DNA of 22,961 bases from EsbW-18 sp964634615 (GCA_964634615.1 CAZWLQ010000014.1:1-22961), one strand, 5' to 3'. Positions 1-6,413 are shown, numbered from the stretch's first letter. Notes: generated from the letters alone by a model not told the origin. Numbers and translations: made by a program.

Positions 1-120
1 GATCATGTGGTCGATGAGACACGCGCTCGAGCACTTCTTGCGGAGGCGTCACTGGTGTTCGATAGGAGTATTGATGCCGGTGCTCACCACTACGGACTTA
101 TTTTCAGAAAACCCTTATAG
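1..120 (+). CDS. C-terminal fragment of an unidentified protein (partial)
   Basis: An open frame runs from the first base of the window to a TAG at 118-120 and gives 39 residues ending HHYGLIFRKPL. The start lies outside the window. The solute-binding protein gene begins only 12 bases after the stop, so the two are probably co-transcribed. I do not recognise the fragment. It is called coding because the frame is open to the edge, its composition is plausible (acidic and alanine-rich helix, then a short hydrophobic strand), and its spacing to the next gene is tight. It is too short for a functional call. Confidence 0.5.
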   Translation, partial: DHVVDETRARALLAEASLVFDRSIDAGAHHYGLIFRKPL

Positions 121-132
121 CCAACTTTTTTC

Positions 133-1425
133 ATGAGAACCTTCCAAACAGTACTCCTTGCGATATTCGGTGTCTTCATTCTCGGAGGCATCATCACGGT
201 TGCAACACTCGGAAAGTTTGGTGGTGACGAAGAGGTTGCTGCACAGGCCGTCATTTGGGGGACGCTTCCCTCTGAGGCGGTGAATCGAGTCATCTCGCGT
301 TATAACGATGGGAACGACAGTGTATTGGCAGTGACGTATCAGGAATTTAGCGAAACTTCGTTTGACGCTGAATTGATTGATGCGCTTGCATCAGGGACAG
401 GTCCCGATGCGGTGATTATTCCGCATGAGTCGCTTGTTCGATACGAAGACAAACTCTATACGATTCCATTCACTTCAATTTCGGAGAGACTTTTCCGAGA
501 CACCTACATCGAAGGTGGGGAGATTTTTATGAACCGCGAGGGCGTTCTCGGCTTGCCGTTGGTGGTTGACCCACTCGTTGCGTATTGGAACAGAACGCTC
601 TTTAATGCCGCTCGCATAGCACAGCCGCCGTCATACTGGGACGAGTTAATTGTACTTGGCGAGAGTCTTACGCGTGTTGATGACTCGTTTAATATTCTCC
701 AGAGCGTCATCGCCCTTGGAGAGTTCGATAACGTTGAGCACGCCAAAGAAATTGTCGCGATGCTTATTCTGCAAGCAGGAAACCCGATTACACTCCGTGA
801 TGCTGGAGGACGCATCGGCGTGATTATGAGTGATGACCTTGGTCTCCCTGAAGCACCAGCTGACTCCGCGCTTCGTTTCTACACCGAATTTGCAAACCCC
901 GTAAAACCAGTGTACTCCTGGAACCGCTCACTCCCATCGTCTCGAAGCGTGTTTGTGCGGGGTGACCTTGCTCTCTACCTCGGATTTGCGAGTGAACTCG
1001 CCGGCATTCAAGAAGAAAATCCAAACTTAAATTTCGATATCGCTGCTGTTCCGCAGGTTCGTGATAGTTCGCTTGCAACGACCTTCGGAAACATGTATGG
1101 CATTGGTATTGTGAAGCAAGCACAAAGCATCGGCGGCGCATTTCGAGTGGCGACATTGCTTGCAAGCAAAGACGCAGAAACGCTGTGGTCAGAAGAGCTT
1201 GGCTTACCACCCGCACGCAGAGATCTTTTGGCAACACCACCAACTGATCCGTACCTTAGTGTCTTTTATACCGAAGCATTGATTGCTTCAGCATTTCTCG
1301 ACCCTGATCCGGCATCAAGTGACACAATCTTCAAGACCATGGTTGGGGACATCACGTCCGGTCGAGAGCCGGTTTCGCGTGCCGTTACCGATGCCTCGGC
1401 TCGGTTAGAACAACTCTTCAAATAG
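133..1425 (+). CDS. Extracellular solute-binding protein, family 1-like (ABC transporter substrate-binding)
   Basis: A 430-residue protein with one N-terminal hydrophobic segment (about residues 7-27) followed by an extracytoplasmic domain. The body reads like a family 1 solute-binding protein: an early strand AQAVIWGTLP, a SGTGPDAVIIPHE stretch around residue 90, a VLGLPLVVDPLVAYWNRTLF hinge region near 140-160, and a late WSEELGLPPARRDLL segment. These proteins normally deliver sugars or other small solutes to an ABC permease. No permease or ATPase gene is nearby. There is no lipobox cysteine, so the protein is probably held by an uncleaved helix or secreted. No Shine-Dalgarno sequence precedes the ATG. 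It lies directly upstream of the pilin-like cluster, so a role at the surface structure rather than in classical import is possible, but that is inference. Confidence 0.8.
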   Translation: MRTFQTVLLAIFGVFILGGIITVATLGKFGGDEEVAAQAVIWGTLPSEAVNRVISRYNDGNDSVLAVTYQEFSETSFDAELIDALASGTGPDAVIIPHESLVRYEDKLYTIPFTSISERLFRDTYIEGGEIFMNREGVLGLPLVVDPLVAYWNRTLFNAARIAQPPSYWDELIVLGESLTRVDDSFNILQSVIALGEFDNVEHAKEIVAMLILQAGNPITLRDAGGRIGVIMSDDLGLPEAPADSALRFYTEFANPVKPVYSWNRSLPSSRSVFVRGDLALYLGFASELAGIQEENPNLNFDIAAVPQVRDSSLATTFGNMYGIGIVKQAQSIGGAFRVATLLASKDAETLWSEELGLPPARRDLLATPPTDPYLSVFYTEALIASAFLDPDPASSDTIFKTMVGDITSGREPVSRAVTDASARLEQLFK

Positions 1426-1428
1426 TTG

Positions 1429-1466
1429 TCCACTTTTGGGGCTTCACATACTCCCAAAAACAGGCC
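1429..1466 (+). terminator. Possible weak terminator after the solute-binding protein gene
   Basis: An inverted repeat (TTTTGGG ... CCCAAAA, about 1434-1461) lies just after the stop codon, with CTTTTTC slightly downstream. The T-run is displaced from the stem, so this may be only partial termination or an unrelated fold. Confidence 0.3.
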
Positions 1467-1471
1467 TTTTT

Positions 1472-1477
1472 CGCTAC
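1472..1477 (+). promoter_or_regulatory. Candidate -10 box for the pilin-like cluster
   Basis: TACACT lies about 11 bases before the ATG at 1489. A transcript starting 6-8 bases downstream would have almost no leader, which fits the absence of a Shine-Dalgarno sequence. No convincing -35 box is seen. Confidence 0.3.
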
Positions 1478-1488
1478 ACTAGAGACAC

Positions 1489-1938
1489 ATGACTAGGGGA
1501 ATGAGCCGTTTTTTGGGGACTGTTGGAGCACTTACTGTGCTCGTCCTTCCCACACTCCTTTTTGCAGCGGATCCAGCGCCAACGGTCACTGGTGCGGGCG
1601 GGTTGATTCCTTGTGCAGGTCCAGACTGTAACTTTGGTGACTTTATACTTCTGATACAAAAGGTCATGGCCTTTCTCCTAAAAATTGCGGTTCCAATTGC
1701 AGTGGTTCTTTTCTCATGGGCAGGATTCCAATACATTACAGCAGTGGGGGATGAGGGGAAGATTAAGAATGCTCGCTCCATGATGACAAGCGTTTTTGTC
1801 GGTTTCGGTATTGCGCTTGCGGCATATCTTATTGTGAATGTGTTGACCACCGTATTCCTCAAGAATGGACAAAGCGCGAATGAGCCTTTTAAAGGAGGCA
1901 TGAACGGTGGAGAGTTGTATACTAGTACATACGCATAA
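1489..1938 (+). CDS. TrbC/VirB2-type pilin-like membrane protein 1 (T4SS pilin family)
   Basis: A 149-residue protein with a signal peptide (MSRFLGTVGALTVLVLPTLLFA, cleavage near AAD), a short periplasmic stretch with two cysteines (PCAGPDC), then two membrane helices (about 61-83 and 99-121). Between them is a short charged turn with the motif GFQYITAVGDEGKIKNAR. This two-helix hairpin with an A-x-GDE turn is the layout of the small TrbC/VirB2-like proteins common in Patescibacteria. It is the first of six consecutive paralogues. The C-terminal tail is glycine-rich. ATG 1489 is used; an internal ATG at 1501 would give a more typical signal peptide start. Its exact function (pilus subunit, DNA uptake or secretion) cannot be read from sequence. 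Confidence 0.75.
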   Translation: MTRGMSRFLGTVGALTVLVLPTLLFAADPAPTVTGAGGLIPCAGPDCNFGDFILLIQKVMAFLLKIAVPIAVVLFSWAGFQYITAVGDEGKIKNARSMMTSVFVGFGIALAAYLIVNVLTTVFLKNGQSANEPFKGGMNGGELYTSTYA

Positions 1939-1940
1939 TT

Positions 1941-2375
1941 ATGATTTCTTTTCTTAAAAAACACCAAAGAGTTTTTTTTGCAACCCTGCTCGTTTGTTCG
2001 CTGGTTTTTGCCTTCACACTCCCTTTATATGCTCTCGCTGATGAACCGCCCACTCCAAACCCCACCGACCCTCCGAAATTGGATAATCCAATCAAATACG
2101 ATGATCTCGGCTCACTATTGATTGCTGTCGCTGAAGAAGCGGCAAAAGTTGGCTTCTACATCGTTATCTTTTTCATTATTTATTCCGGTTTTCTCTTCGT
2201 AAAGGCGCGTGGCAATGACACAGAGCTTCAATCTGCAAAGAAAACCTTTCTCTATACGGTCATTGGTGCAGCGATATTGCTTGGCGCGACGGTTCTTGCG
2301 AATGTCATTCAAGGTACGGTTGAACAGCTCAAGTCAGATAAAAAGAACACTACCAGTGAAACCATTACGCTCTAG
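1941..2375 (+). CDS. TrbC/VirB2-type pilin-like membrane protein 2
   Basis: A 144-residue protein starting two bases after the previous stop. It has a signal peptide (hydrophobic core VFFATLLVCSLVFAFTLPLYALA), a proline-rich mature N-terminus (PPTPNPTDPPKL), and two predicted membrane helices at about 72-92 and 105-127. The intervening turn is SGFLFVKARGNDTELQSAKK, a diverged version of the family's GDE-K turn (GND instead of GDE). It is the most divergent of the signal-bearing paralogues. The tight spacing indicates one transcript with its neighbours. Its C-terminal tail is lysine- and threonine-rich. Confidence 0.7.
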   Translation: MISFLKKHQRVFFATLLVCSLVFAFTLPLYALADEPPTPNPTDPPKLDNPIKYDDLGSLLIAVAEEAAKVGFYIVIFFIIYSGFLFVKARGNDTELQSAKKTFLYTVIGAAILLGATVLANVIQGTVEQLKSDKKNTTSETITL

Positions 2376-2379
2376 CTTT

Positions 2380-2697
2380 ATGAAAATCACACTCGGGACA
2401 CTATTTGCTGCGACTGTAACACTCTCTCCACTCGCTGTGTTTGCGGCAGCGCCAAAGAATCTTGGCGATTTGATAGAAATGTTCACTGACCTCATCAATC
2501 CTTTGATCGGCCTTCTGACAGGACTCGCGGTTCTCTTCTTTGTATGGGGAATTGTGCAGTACATCCTGTATGCAGGAGATGAGAAGAAGAAGGTGAGTGC
2601 AAAAGATACCATGGTCTATGGCGTTGTCGCACTCTTTGTCCTTTTTTCATTCTGGGGGATTGTGAAGTTTTTAAGTCAGGCAATTTTTGGCAATTAA
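2380..2697 (+). CDS. TrbC/VirB2-type pilin-like membrane protein 3
   Basis: A 105-residue protein beginning at the ATG at 2380, four bases after the previous stop. The same frame is open further upstream, but that part overlaps the preceding gene in another frame. ATG 2380 yields a clean signal peptide (MKITLGTLFAATVTLSPLAVFAAA). Two membrane helices follow, joined by the family turn VWGIVQYILYAGDEKKKVSAKD. The second helix ends FWGIVKFL, echoing the first, as in the other paralogues. With almost no tail after the second helix, it is close to a minimal pilin-like hairpin. Confidence 0.72.
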   Translation: MKITLGTLFAATVTLSPLAVFAAAPKNLGDLIEMFTDLINPLIGLLTGLAVLFFVWGIVQYILYAGDEKKKVSAKDTMVYGVVALFVLFSFWGIVKFLSQAIFGN

Positions 2698-2715
2698 TGT
2701 ATTAGCTATAAGAGT

Positions 2716-3102
2716 ATGAAAAAAATATGCACAACCGCGTTTGTTCTTGCTTTCGTCGCCATGCTGCTGCCGTTTGTGGCATCCGCACAATGTAGGGGAG
2801 GAAATGATTTCTGTAGCATTCTCAGTGATTTGCGATACATCATTAACCTCTCAATAGGGATTTTGTCGTCCCTTGCACTTCTGGTGTTCATCTGGGGAAT
2901 CGTCAAATATATTGCTTCAGCAGGCGACGAGAAAGCAAAAGACGAAGGAAAAAGGATTATGATAGGAGGTGTTATCGCGCTCTTTGTCCTCTTCTCGGTA
3001 TTCGGACTGGTTAGATTCCTGCAAAGGTCATTCGGTGTCTATGAGAGCACGACGGTAAGGCCGCCGAGGATAGATTTCAGCACCGGTGGGGGGAATCTGT
3101 AG
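2716..3102 (+). CDS. TrbC/VirB2-type pilin-like membrane protein 4
   Basis: A 128-residue protein with a signal peptide ending ASA-Q. It has two cysteines in the short extracytoplasmic segment (CRGGNDFC), as in paralogue 1, then two membrane helices with the turn IWGIVKYIASAGDEKAKDEGKR. The second helix ends FGLVRFLQRSFG. The 25-residue tail is proline- and glycine-containing (VRPPRIDFSTGGGNL). The paired cysteines in proteins 1 and 4 could form a disulfide outside the membrane; that is inference. It follows the preceding gene after 18 bases. Confidence 0.74.
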   Translation: MKKICTTAFVLAFVAMLLPFVASAQCRGGNDFCSILSDLRYIINLSIGILSSLALLVFIWGIVKYIASAGDEKAKDEGKRIMIGGVIALFVLFSVFGLVRFLQRSFGVYESTTVRPPRIDFSTGGGNL

Positions 3103-3226
3103 CAGGGACGGCGTGAGTTTCGAACTCCTTCCTGAGCCATAGACACACGAAACGAAACTTGCTTCAATAGAGGTATTATTTACAAGGCCATAAAGGCAAA
3201 AAAATAAAAAACGTAACGTCATTCGT

Positions 3227-3583
3227 ATGAAAAAATTGTCTCTATCACTCGTTGCACTTGCGGCACTGCTTTCACCAGCATTCGCATTTGCACAGAACCT
3301 CGGTAACCTTGAAAACTTGGTTCGCGCAATTGGTCGTTTGGTATCACTTGCGACCCCAATTGTCGTTGGTTTGGCACTGCTCGCATTTTTCTGGGGCTTG
3401 GTGAAGTACATCTTTGCCGCAGGAGAAGAGGACGCAAAGAAAGAAGGAATCCGCTTGATGATTGGCGGTGCGATTGCAATCTTCGTGATTGTCTCAATCG
3501 TCGGTATCGTTCGATTCATCGGTAACGCATTGAACGTTGATCAGGGAGGAAGTCTTGATGTGCCGAGAGTACAAGGGGTCTAA
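3227..3583 (+). CDS. TrbC/VirB2-type pilin-like membrane protein 5
   Basis: A 118-residue protein with a signal peptide (MKKLSLSLVALAALLSPAFAFA-Q) and the family hairpin: first helix ending FFWGLVKYIFAAGEEDAKKEG, second helix ending IVGIVRFIGNAL. The tail reads GGSLDVPRVQGV. It is separated from paralogue 4 by 124 bases, the only sizeable gap inside the cluster. That gap holds an A-rich stretch before the start but no clear promoter. It may have its own transcript start or a processing site. Confidence 0.74.
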   Translation: MKKLSLSLVALAALLSPAFAFAQNLGNLENLVRAIGRLVSLATPIVVGLALLAFFWGLVKYIFAAGEEDAKKEGIRLMIGGAIAIFVIVSIVGIVRFIGNALNVDQGGSLDVPRVQGV

Positions 3584-3601
3584 TCTGAAACACAGTAACC
3601 C

Positions 3602-3910
3602 ATGGATGCGTTCCTAGCACGTGCATACGATGTTGTCTTGCAGCCAGTCATTTTCCTCATCTTCGGACTCGCATTTCTGATGTTCATCTGGGGATTGGTA
3701 ACATTCTTGAGGGACAAAGACAGCGATGAGGGGCGAGAGACAGGCAAAAAGAATATCATCTGGGGCCTCCTTGGTATGGTGATTATGGTTTCTGTCTTCG
3801 GCATCATCAACATTATTGTTGGAACGATTGGCGCAAAACCACCGACGAATCAACGCATGATGAAACCGTTTGACGATGTGCAAAACATTGATGTGAAGAC
3901 TGATCTCTAG
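3602..3910 (+). CDS. TrbC/VirB2-type pilin-like membrane protein 6, without a signal peptide
   Basis: A 102-residue protein whose two helices follow the family pattern (FMFIWGLVTFLRDKDSDEGRETGKK, then FGIINIIVG). It lacks the cleavable signal peptide of the other five: the first helix starts near residue 12. The charged turn is RDKDSDEGRE instead of AGDE. It is the last gene before a strong terminator at 3933-3966. It may be an assembly or membrane partner rather than a processed subunit, but this is inference from the missing signal. Confidence 0.68.
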   Translation: MDAFLARAYDVVLQPVIFLIFGLAFLMFIWGLVTFLRDKDSDEGRETGKKNIIWGLLGMVIMVSVFGIINIIVGTIGAKPPTNQRMMKPFDDVQNIDVKTDL

Positions 3911-3932
3911 ATCATCAAAATATAAAAAGAAG

Positions 3933-3966
3933 GAGGCCGGGACGCTCGCGCGTGCCGGCCTCTTTT
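3933..3966. terminator. Bidirectional intrinsic terminator between convergent operons
   Basis: GAGGCCGG (3933-3940) pairs with CCGGCCTC (3955-3962). The stem continues inside as ACGC/GCGT with a TCGC loop. TTTTC follows on the plus strand, and a T-rich stretch (complement of AAAAAGAAG) follows on the minus strand. It ends the pilin-like operon and can also serve the convergent reverse-strand pair. Confidence 0.85.
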
Positions 3967-3986
3967 CGTACTGACGTTCTATAGAG

Positions 3987-4808
3987 CTAGGGAACGTGCT
4001 CCAGGGTGAAAAAATCCACCACCAGAGCACCTGAACCGCTGTAACGGTAGCGGGTACTTTTGACAGTACCCAGACCACCACCCAAACGGCCGTTCGTGTC
4101 GAAGGCCGTTGTCGAACCGACACAGTCGTCGCCAACGTTCCTGCCGTTGGCGATTACCGTGACACAATCACCGGCTTGGCCCGAAAGCTTCACCGAGGTG
4201 TACCACGTCCTTGAAGATCCGGCAGGCGCCTTCTTCCACTCAAGCTCGGGCGTTTCCCGCGAACCCTCTGTGAGGATGAAGTGGTGGGTTTCGACCACTC
4301 GAAAACCGCTCACCTCCTTCGGCTTTGATCCCGAAGCGCTCTTCTTGGCTTCCTGCATTTCGTATTCAAGCAAGAGCCGCATGTGCTCGGTACTACCAGG
4401 CCGGGCGATCGCTTCGGAGGTTTCTGGATTCCATCTCCAGTCCATCCCGACCTTGTGGACGGACCCATCAAGCCCCCTATAGAAGAGAGCCATAGGAGTC
4501 AATACCTCGGCCTTCGGATCGAAGTTCTCTCGTGGGAGTGCCCGCTCTGCACTATGTTGCAGTTCCTGCATGGCCGGTCTTGTGAACCACCACGAGGACA
4601 CGAACACGACGACTGCGGCAATCCCGAAGATGAGCCGGAGTTTCCCGCCGATGCTTCCGAACATCCCGCCAAAAAGGGAAACGGCCAGAAGTGCGACGAC
4701 GATGATCCTCATGATGCCACTCCTGACTCCGAAATGACTCATGAGGATGAAGAGGAAAATTGCCCCGAGGATTCCCCCGAGGATCTTTGGCCAGTCTTTT
4801 TCGAACAT
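3987..4808 (-). CDS. Hypothetical membrane protein with C-terminal soluble domain
   Basis: A 273-residue protein that I do not recognise. The start at 4808 is chosen because AAGGAG sits five bases upstream and the previous gene stops at 4811, two bases before the ATG. A longer open frame reaches 4886 but overlaps that gene. Three closely spaced membrane helices (about 8-25, 33-54, 57-76) fill the N-terminus. A roughly 195-residue soluble region follows, rich in W, R and E, with MGMDWRWNPE and VVETHHFILTEGSRETPELEW stretches and two cysteines near the C-terminus (GDC, DDC). The pair is visibly richer in G+C than the flanking genes and uses strong Shine-Dalgarno sites, unlike most genes here. 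That suggests acquisition from outside. Confidence 0.6.
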   Translation of the reverse strand: MFEKDWPKILGGILGAIFLFILMSHFGVRSGIMRIIVVALLAVSLFGGMFGSIGGKLRLIFGIAAVVVFVSSWWFTRPAMQELQHSAERALPRENFDPKAEVLTPMALFYRGLDGSVHKVGMDWRWNPETSEAIARPGSTEHMRLLLEYEMQEAKKSASGSKPKEVSGFRVVETHHFILTEGSRETPELEWKKAPAGSSRTWYTSVKLSGQAGDCVTVIANGRNVGDDCVGSTTAFDTNGRLGGGLGTVKSTRYRYSGSGALVVDFFTLEHVP

Positions 4809-4810
4809 GA

Positions 4811-5503
4811 CTACTCCTTGGTGAGAACCGCTTTCGCAAGCGGGGTTGAAGTGAGCGCGAAGAGGGCGAACCACACGAGCCCCCACACGAGTGTGGAGAA
4901 CGCATCGGGGTTATCGATGACCGCGCTGAAGCAGGTGACCCACCCGTAGGTGGCACCAACAATCAGTAGGAGGTACACAATGAGAATCCAAAGGGCGTAC
5001 CCACCGAACCTCCTGGCCTTCTCCGCCAGTCGTTTCGAGGCGTCTTCGGCTTCTTGCAACAACGACTTCTGAAGAAGCCGAGCGAGGAAGAGATCGGCCG
5101 CCGTGCCCGATGCTGTTGAATCATGGAGGAAGTCCCTAAGAAGTTTCTCGGGCTCCATACCTTCCGGGTACATGTTCTTGCCGGTAGCGTCGATGATCCG
5201 TGCCTTCACGAATCCATCGCGGCCATCCGAGAGAACTTGCCCCAGCTCCTTTTCCGCACGATCCCGATCTCTCTCGGGTAGTCGTGCGAGGGCCGCATCG
5301 AGAGTCTGACGATTGTCCAAGGGCATGAAGCGATCAATGTTCATGATCATGTGCCAGTCCTTCTTGTCCTGCTTCTGCTCACTTGGCCCCTCGGCCGCCG
5401 TCCGTGGGCGGGTTTCGGAGTCCTTTCCTCGGTTCATGATCCAATCAACCCCGAATCTGGCGAAGACCGCTTCGAGGAGTTCCATGAGAATTCCGTGTCG
5501 CAT
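4811..5503 (-). CDS. Hypothetical protein with two C-terminal membrane helices
   Basis: A 230-residue protein of unknown function, first gene of a reverse-strand pair. The ATG at 5503 is preferred over an upstream ATG (5551) because AAAGGAG lies seven bases before it. The N-terminal half is charged (NRGKDSETRPRTAAEGPSEQKQDKKD), followed by a helical region about residues 65-165 (LPERDRDRAEKELGQVL, LFLARLLQKSLLQEAEDASKRLAEKARR). Two membrane helices lie near 168-190 and 202-222. It ends two bases before the next gene, so the two are very likely translated together and may act as a membrane complex. No homology to a known family is evident to me. Confidence 0.6.
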   Translation of the reverse strand: MRHGILMELLEAVFARFGVDWIMNRGKDSETRPRTAAEGPSEQKQDKKDWHMIMNIDRFMPLDNRQTLDAALARLPERDRDRAEKELGQVLSDGRDGFVKARIIDATGKNMYPEGMEPEKLLRDFLHDSTASGTAADLFLARLLQKSLLQEAEDASKRLAEKARRFGGYALWILIVYLLLIVGATYGWVTCFSAVIDNPDAFSTLVWGLVWFALFALTSTPLAKAVLTKE

Positions 5504-5554
5504 CCTGTTGCTCCTTTCCCGATAGGGAAGAGTAGGTTTCGCGTCATACATCTA

Positions 5555-5576
5555 GCTCTTTAGAACGTCAAAGAGC
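5555..5576 (-). repeat. Inverted repeat in the leader of the reverse-strand membrane-protein pair
   Basis: GCTCTTT (5555-5561) and AAAGAGC (5570-5576) form a perfect 7-bp stem with an 8-base loop. It lies about 10 bases downstream of the -10 box at 5587-5592, so it falls at the 5' end of the transcript. It could be an operator or an mRNA-stabilising hairpin. Confidence 0.45.
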
Positions 5577-5586
5577 ACCAGATTTC

Positions 5587-5614
5587 ATTGTATCACTTTT
5601 ATATGAAAAGTCAA
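5587..5614 (-). promoter_or_regulatory. Sigma-70-type promoter for the 5503-3987 gene pair
   Basis: On the minus strand, TTGACT (5609-5614) and TACAAT (5587-5592) are separated by 16 bases, close to consensus at both boxes. A start near 5580 would give a leader of about 75 bases carrying the inverted repeat at 5555-5576. Confidence 0.7.
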
Positions 5615-5681
5615 GTAAGAAAGTGCACTTTCAGCCCATGGTTAAGGCCTTAAAAAGATTCAAGGTAGGGAATCATAAAAA

Positions 5682-5786
5682 CCGATCGGACTCGGTCACG
5701 AGTTACTAATTCGCGAAGCTCATAAGTACTCGCGACCCCGACTCGCCCCGTTCTACGGGGCTCCGGCGTTCTCGTCCTCTCCGCTC
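5682..5786 (-). repeat. tRNA-tail structured element, copy 1 (after tRNA-Leu TAG)
   Basis: Read on the minus strand, it starts with an inverted copy of the host tRNA 3' end (5765-5786, GGAGAGGACGAGAACGCC; the tRNA complement reads GAGAGGACTCGAACC). It continues with GCCGGAG, a hairpin of GCCCCG/CGGGGC (5745-5761), then CGAGTCGGGGTCG. A second stem-loop starts with CGAGT (5728-5732) pairing with ACTCG (5699-5703). The copy ends GTGACCGAGTCC. Only seven bases (CGAGTCC) repeat the tRNA 3' end directly, so the right end is shortened or diverged compared with the Cys and Tyr copies. A terminator hairpin lies between the tRNA and this element. Confidence 0.75.
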
Positions 5787-5788
5787 AT

Positions 5789-5831
5789 AAAACAAAAGTC
5801 GTCCCGCACATGGCGGGACTCCTTTGTTTTT
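5789..5831 (-). terminator. Terminator following tRNA-Leu(TAG)
   Basis: On the minus strand the stem GTCCCGC/GCGGGAC (5801-5807, 5813-5819) with a 5-base loop is followed by GACTTTTGTTTT. Flanking A- and T-rich arms (AAAACAAAA at 5789-5797, TTTGTTTT at 5823-5830) extend the pairing. The hairpin after tRNA-Tyr (14057-14098) is nearly the same sequence. Confidence 0.8.
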
Positions 5832-5832
5832 G

Positions 5833-5914
5833 TGGGCGAGAGAGGACTCGAACCTCCATGTCTTGCGACACTAGCTCCTAAGGCTAGCGCGTCTACCAAT
5901 TTCGCCACTCGCCC
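5833..5914 (-). tRNA. tRNA-Leu (anticodon TAG)
   Basis: On the minus strand the 7-bp acceptor GGGCGAG/CTCGCCC encloses a D-arm (AATTGGTAGACGCG), an anticodon stem-loop CTAGC-CTTAGGA-GCTAG with anticodon TAG, a long variable arm typical of class II leucine tRNAs, and a T-arm GGAGG-TTCGAGT-CCTCT. The discriminator base is A. CCA is not encoded. A terminator and structured element copy 1 follow. Confidence 0.93.
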
Positions 5915-5940
5915 GAGTGATGATTTCTACGGTACCATTT

Positions 5941-6081
5941 GTCGTTACAAGTTACTAAGTATTAGTCATGAGATAGGAATCTCCCGCGCCTCTCGGGTTG
6001 CCGACGCACCCCTCGGGCTGGGCACCGCCTCGTCTGTTCCGAAAGCTTTCGGAACATGACTCCGGCGTTCGATCCCTACAC
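5941..6081 (-). repeat. tRNA-tail structured element, copy 2 (after tRNA-Lys), diverged
   Basis: Read on the minus strand, it begins with an inverted copy of the tRNA-Lys 3' end (6064-6081; GTAGGGATCGAAC matches the tRNA complement over 13 bases). It continues with GCCGGAG. The first hairpin is a perfect 20-bp palindrome, GTTCCGAAAGCTTTCGGAAC (6036-6055), followed by CGAGGCGG. The second part is longer than in the other copies and has the stem GAGAT/ATCTC. ACTTAGTAACTTGTAACGA replaces the usual ACTTAGTAAC-GTGACCGA. No direct copy of the tRNA 3' end remains at the right end. It ends about 27 bases before the 5' end of tRNA-Leu(TAG). Confidence 0.65.
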
Positions 6082-6103
6082 GCGGACAAATAAATTTGTC
6101 CGC
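6082..6103. terminator. Perfect hairpin after tRNA-Lys
   Basis: GCGGACAAAT (6082-6091) and ATTTGTCCGC (6094-6103) are perfect inverted repeats; in practice a 9-bp stem with a TAAA or TTTA loop. It sits between tRNA-Lys and element copy 2, the place where the Leu and Tyr tRNAs carry terminators, but it lacks a strong T-run. It may end or process the transcript. Confidence 0.5.
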
Positions 6104-6129
6104 TTGGGTGTCCTTTCGCTTCACTCAAG

Positions 6130-6202
6130 TCCACCCAGTAGGGATCGAACCTACGACCGTCTCCTTAAGAGGGAGCTGCTCTACCAGCTGAGCTATGGGT
6201 GG
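6130..6202 (-). tRNA. tRNA-Lys (anticodon CTT)
   Basis: On the minus strand the acceptor CCACCCA/TGGGTGG, D-arm GCTCAGCTGGTAGAGC, anticodon stem-loop GCTCC-CTCTTAA-GGAGA and T-arm GTAGG-TTCGATC-CCTAC give a standard 73-base tRNA. The anticodon is CTT (AAG codons). The outermost anticodon-stem pair is a G-A mismatch, and the acceptor starts with C1-G72. CCA is not encoded. Confidence 0.92.
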
Positions 6203-6255
6203 TTTAGTAAGGATGACACGCGGTGTGCTTCGCGAAAGCGTAGTCATCGAGGTAA

Positions 6256-6285
6256 GGAAGAAAAAGAGCTTGTTCTTTTTCTTCC
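6256..6285. repeat. Perfect A/T-rich hairpin between tRNA-Leu(TAA) and tRNA-Lys
   Basis: GGAAGAAAAAGA (6256-6267) and TCTTTTTCTTCC (6274-6285) form a perfect 12-bp stem with a 6-base loop. Either strand reads purine then pyrimidine tract, so it could act as a weak terminator or RNA processing site in both directions. Confidence 0.55.
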
Positions 6286-6336
6286 GAGACCGAGAGGACG
6301 GGAGCTTTCGTTGTCTACACCATGTGGTCCGCACGC

Positions 6337-6367
6337 CCCACCCATATAGGTTGTCTATATGGGTGGG
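6337..6367. repeat. Perfect 13-bp inverted repeat downstream of tRNA-Leu(TAA)
   Basis: CCCACCCATATAG (6337-6349) and CTATATGGGTGGG (6355-6367) pair perfectly around a 5-base loop. On the transcript strand it lies about 47 bases after the tRNA 3' end. No T-run follows, so a classic terminator is not supported. None of the conserved core of the neighbouring tRNA-tail elements is present. Confidence 0.6.
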
Positions 6368-6413
6368 TACAAACAACTCTACAACAAATTGTGCCTCTTT
6401 GACAATCTTTTTG

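Noticed and set aside
133..210. Lipoprotein signal in the solute-binding protein
   Set aside because: No cysteine occurs near the end of the N-terminal hydrophobic segment.
3113..3128. T-arm-like sequence GAGTTTCGAACTC as a tRNA remnant
   Set aside because: Only a 5-bp hairpin with no acceptor, anticodon arm or tail-element core nearby. Chance is sufficient.
3614..4135. Long reverse-strand frame across the last pilin-like gene
   Set aside because: It overlaps the pilin-like gene and the terminator on the opposite strand, has low-complexity basic composition and no start signals.
4809..4886. Upstream extension of the 3987-4808 gene to a start at 4886
   Set aside because: It would overlap the preceding gene, and the ATG at 4808 has an ideal AAGGAG site five bases upstream and opens directly into the membrane helices.
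4060..4949. Forward-strand open frames over the G+C-rich reverse pair
   Set aside because: They are antisense to the two membrane-protein genes, which have a promoter, Shine-Dalgarno sites and membrane helices. The forward frames have none of these.
5834..5914. Group I intron or other intron explaining the tRNA-linked repeats
   Set aside because: All six tRNAs are uninterrupted. The repeats lie downstream of the mature 3' ends, and there are no group I core motifs.
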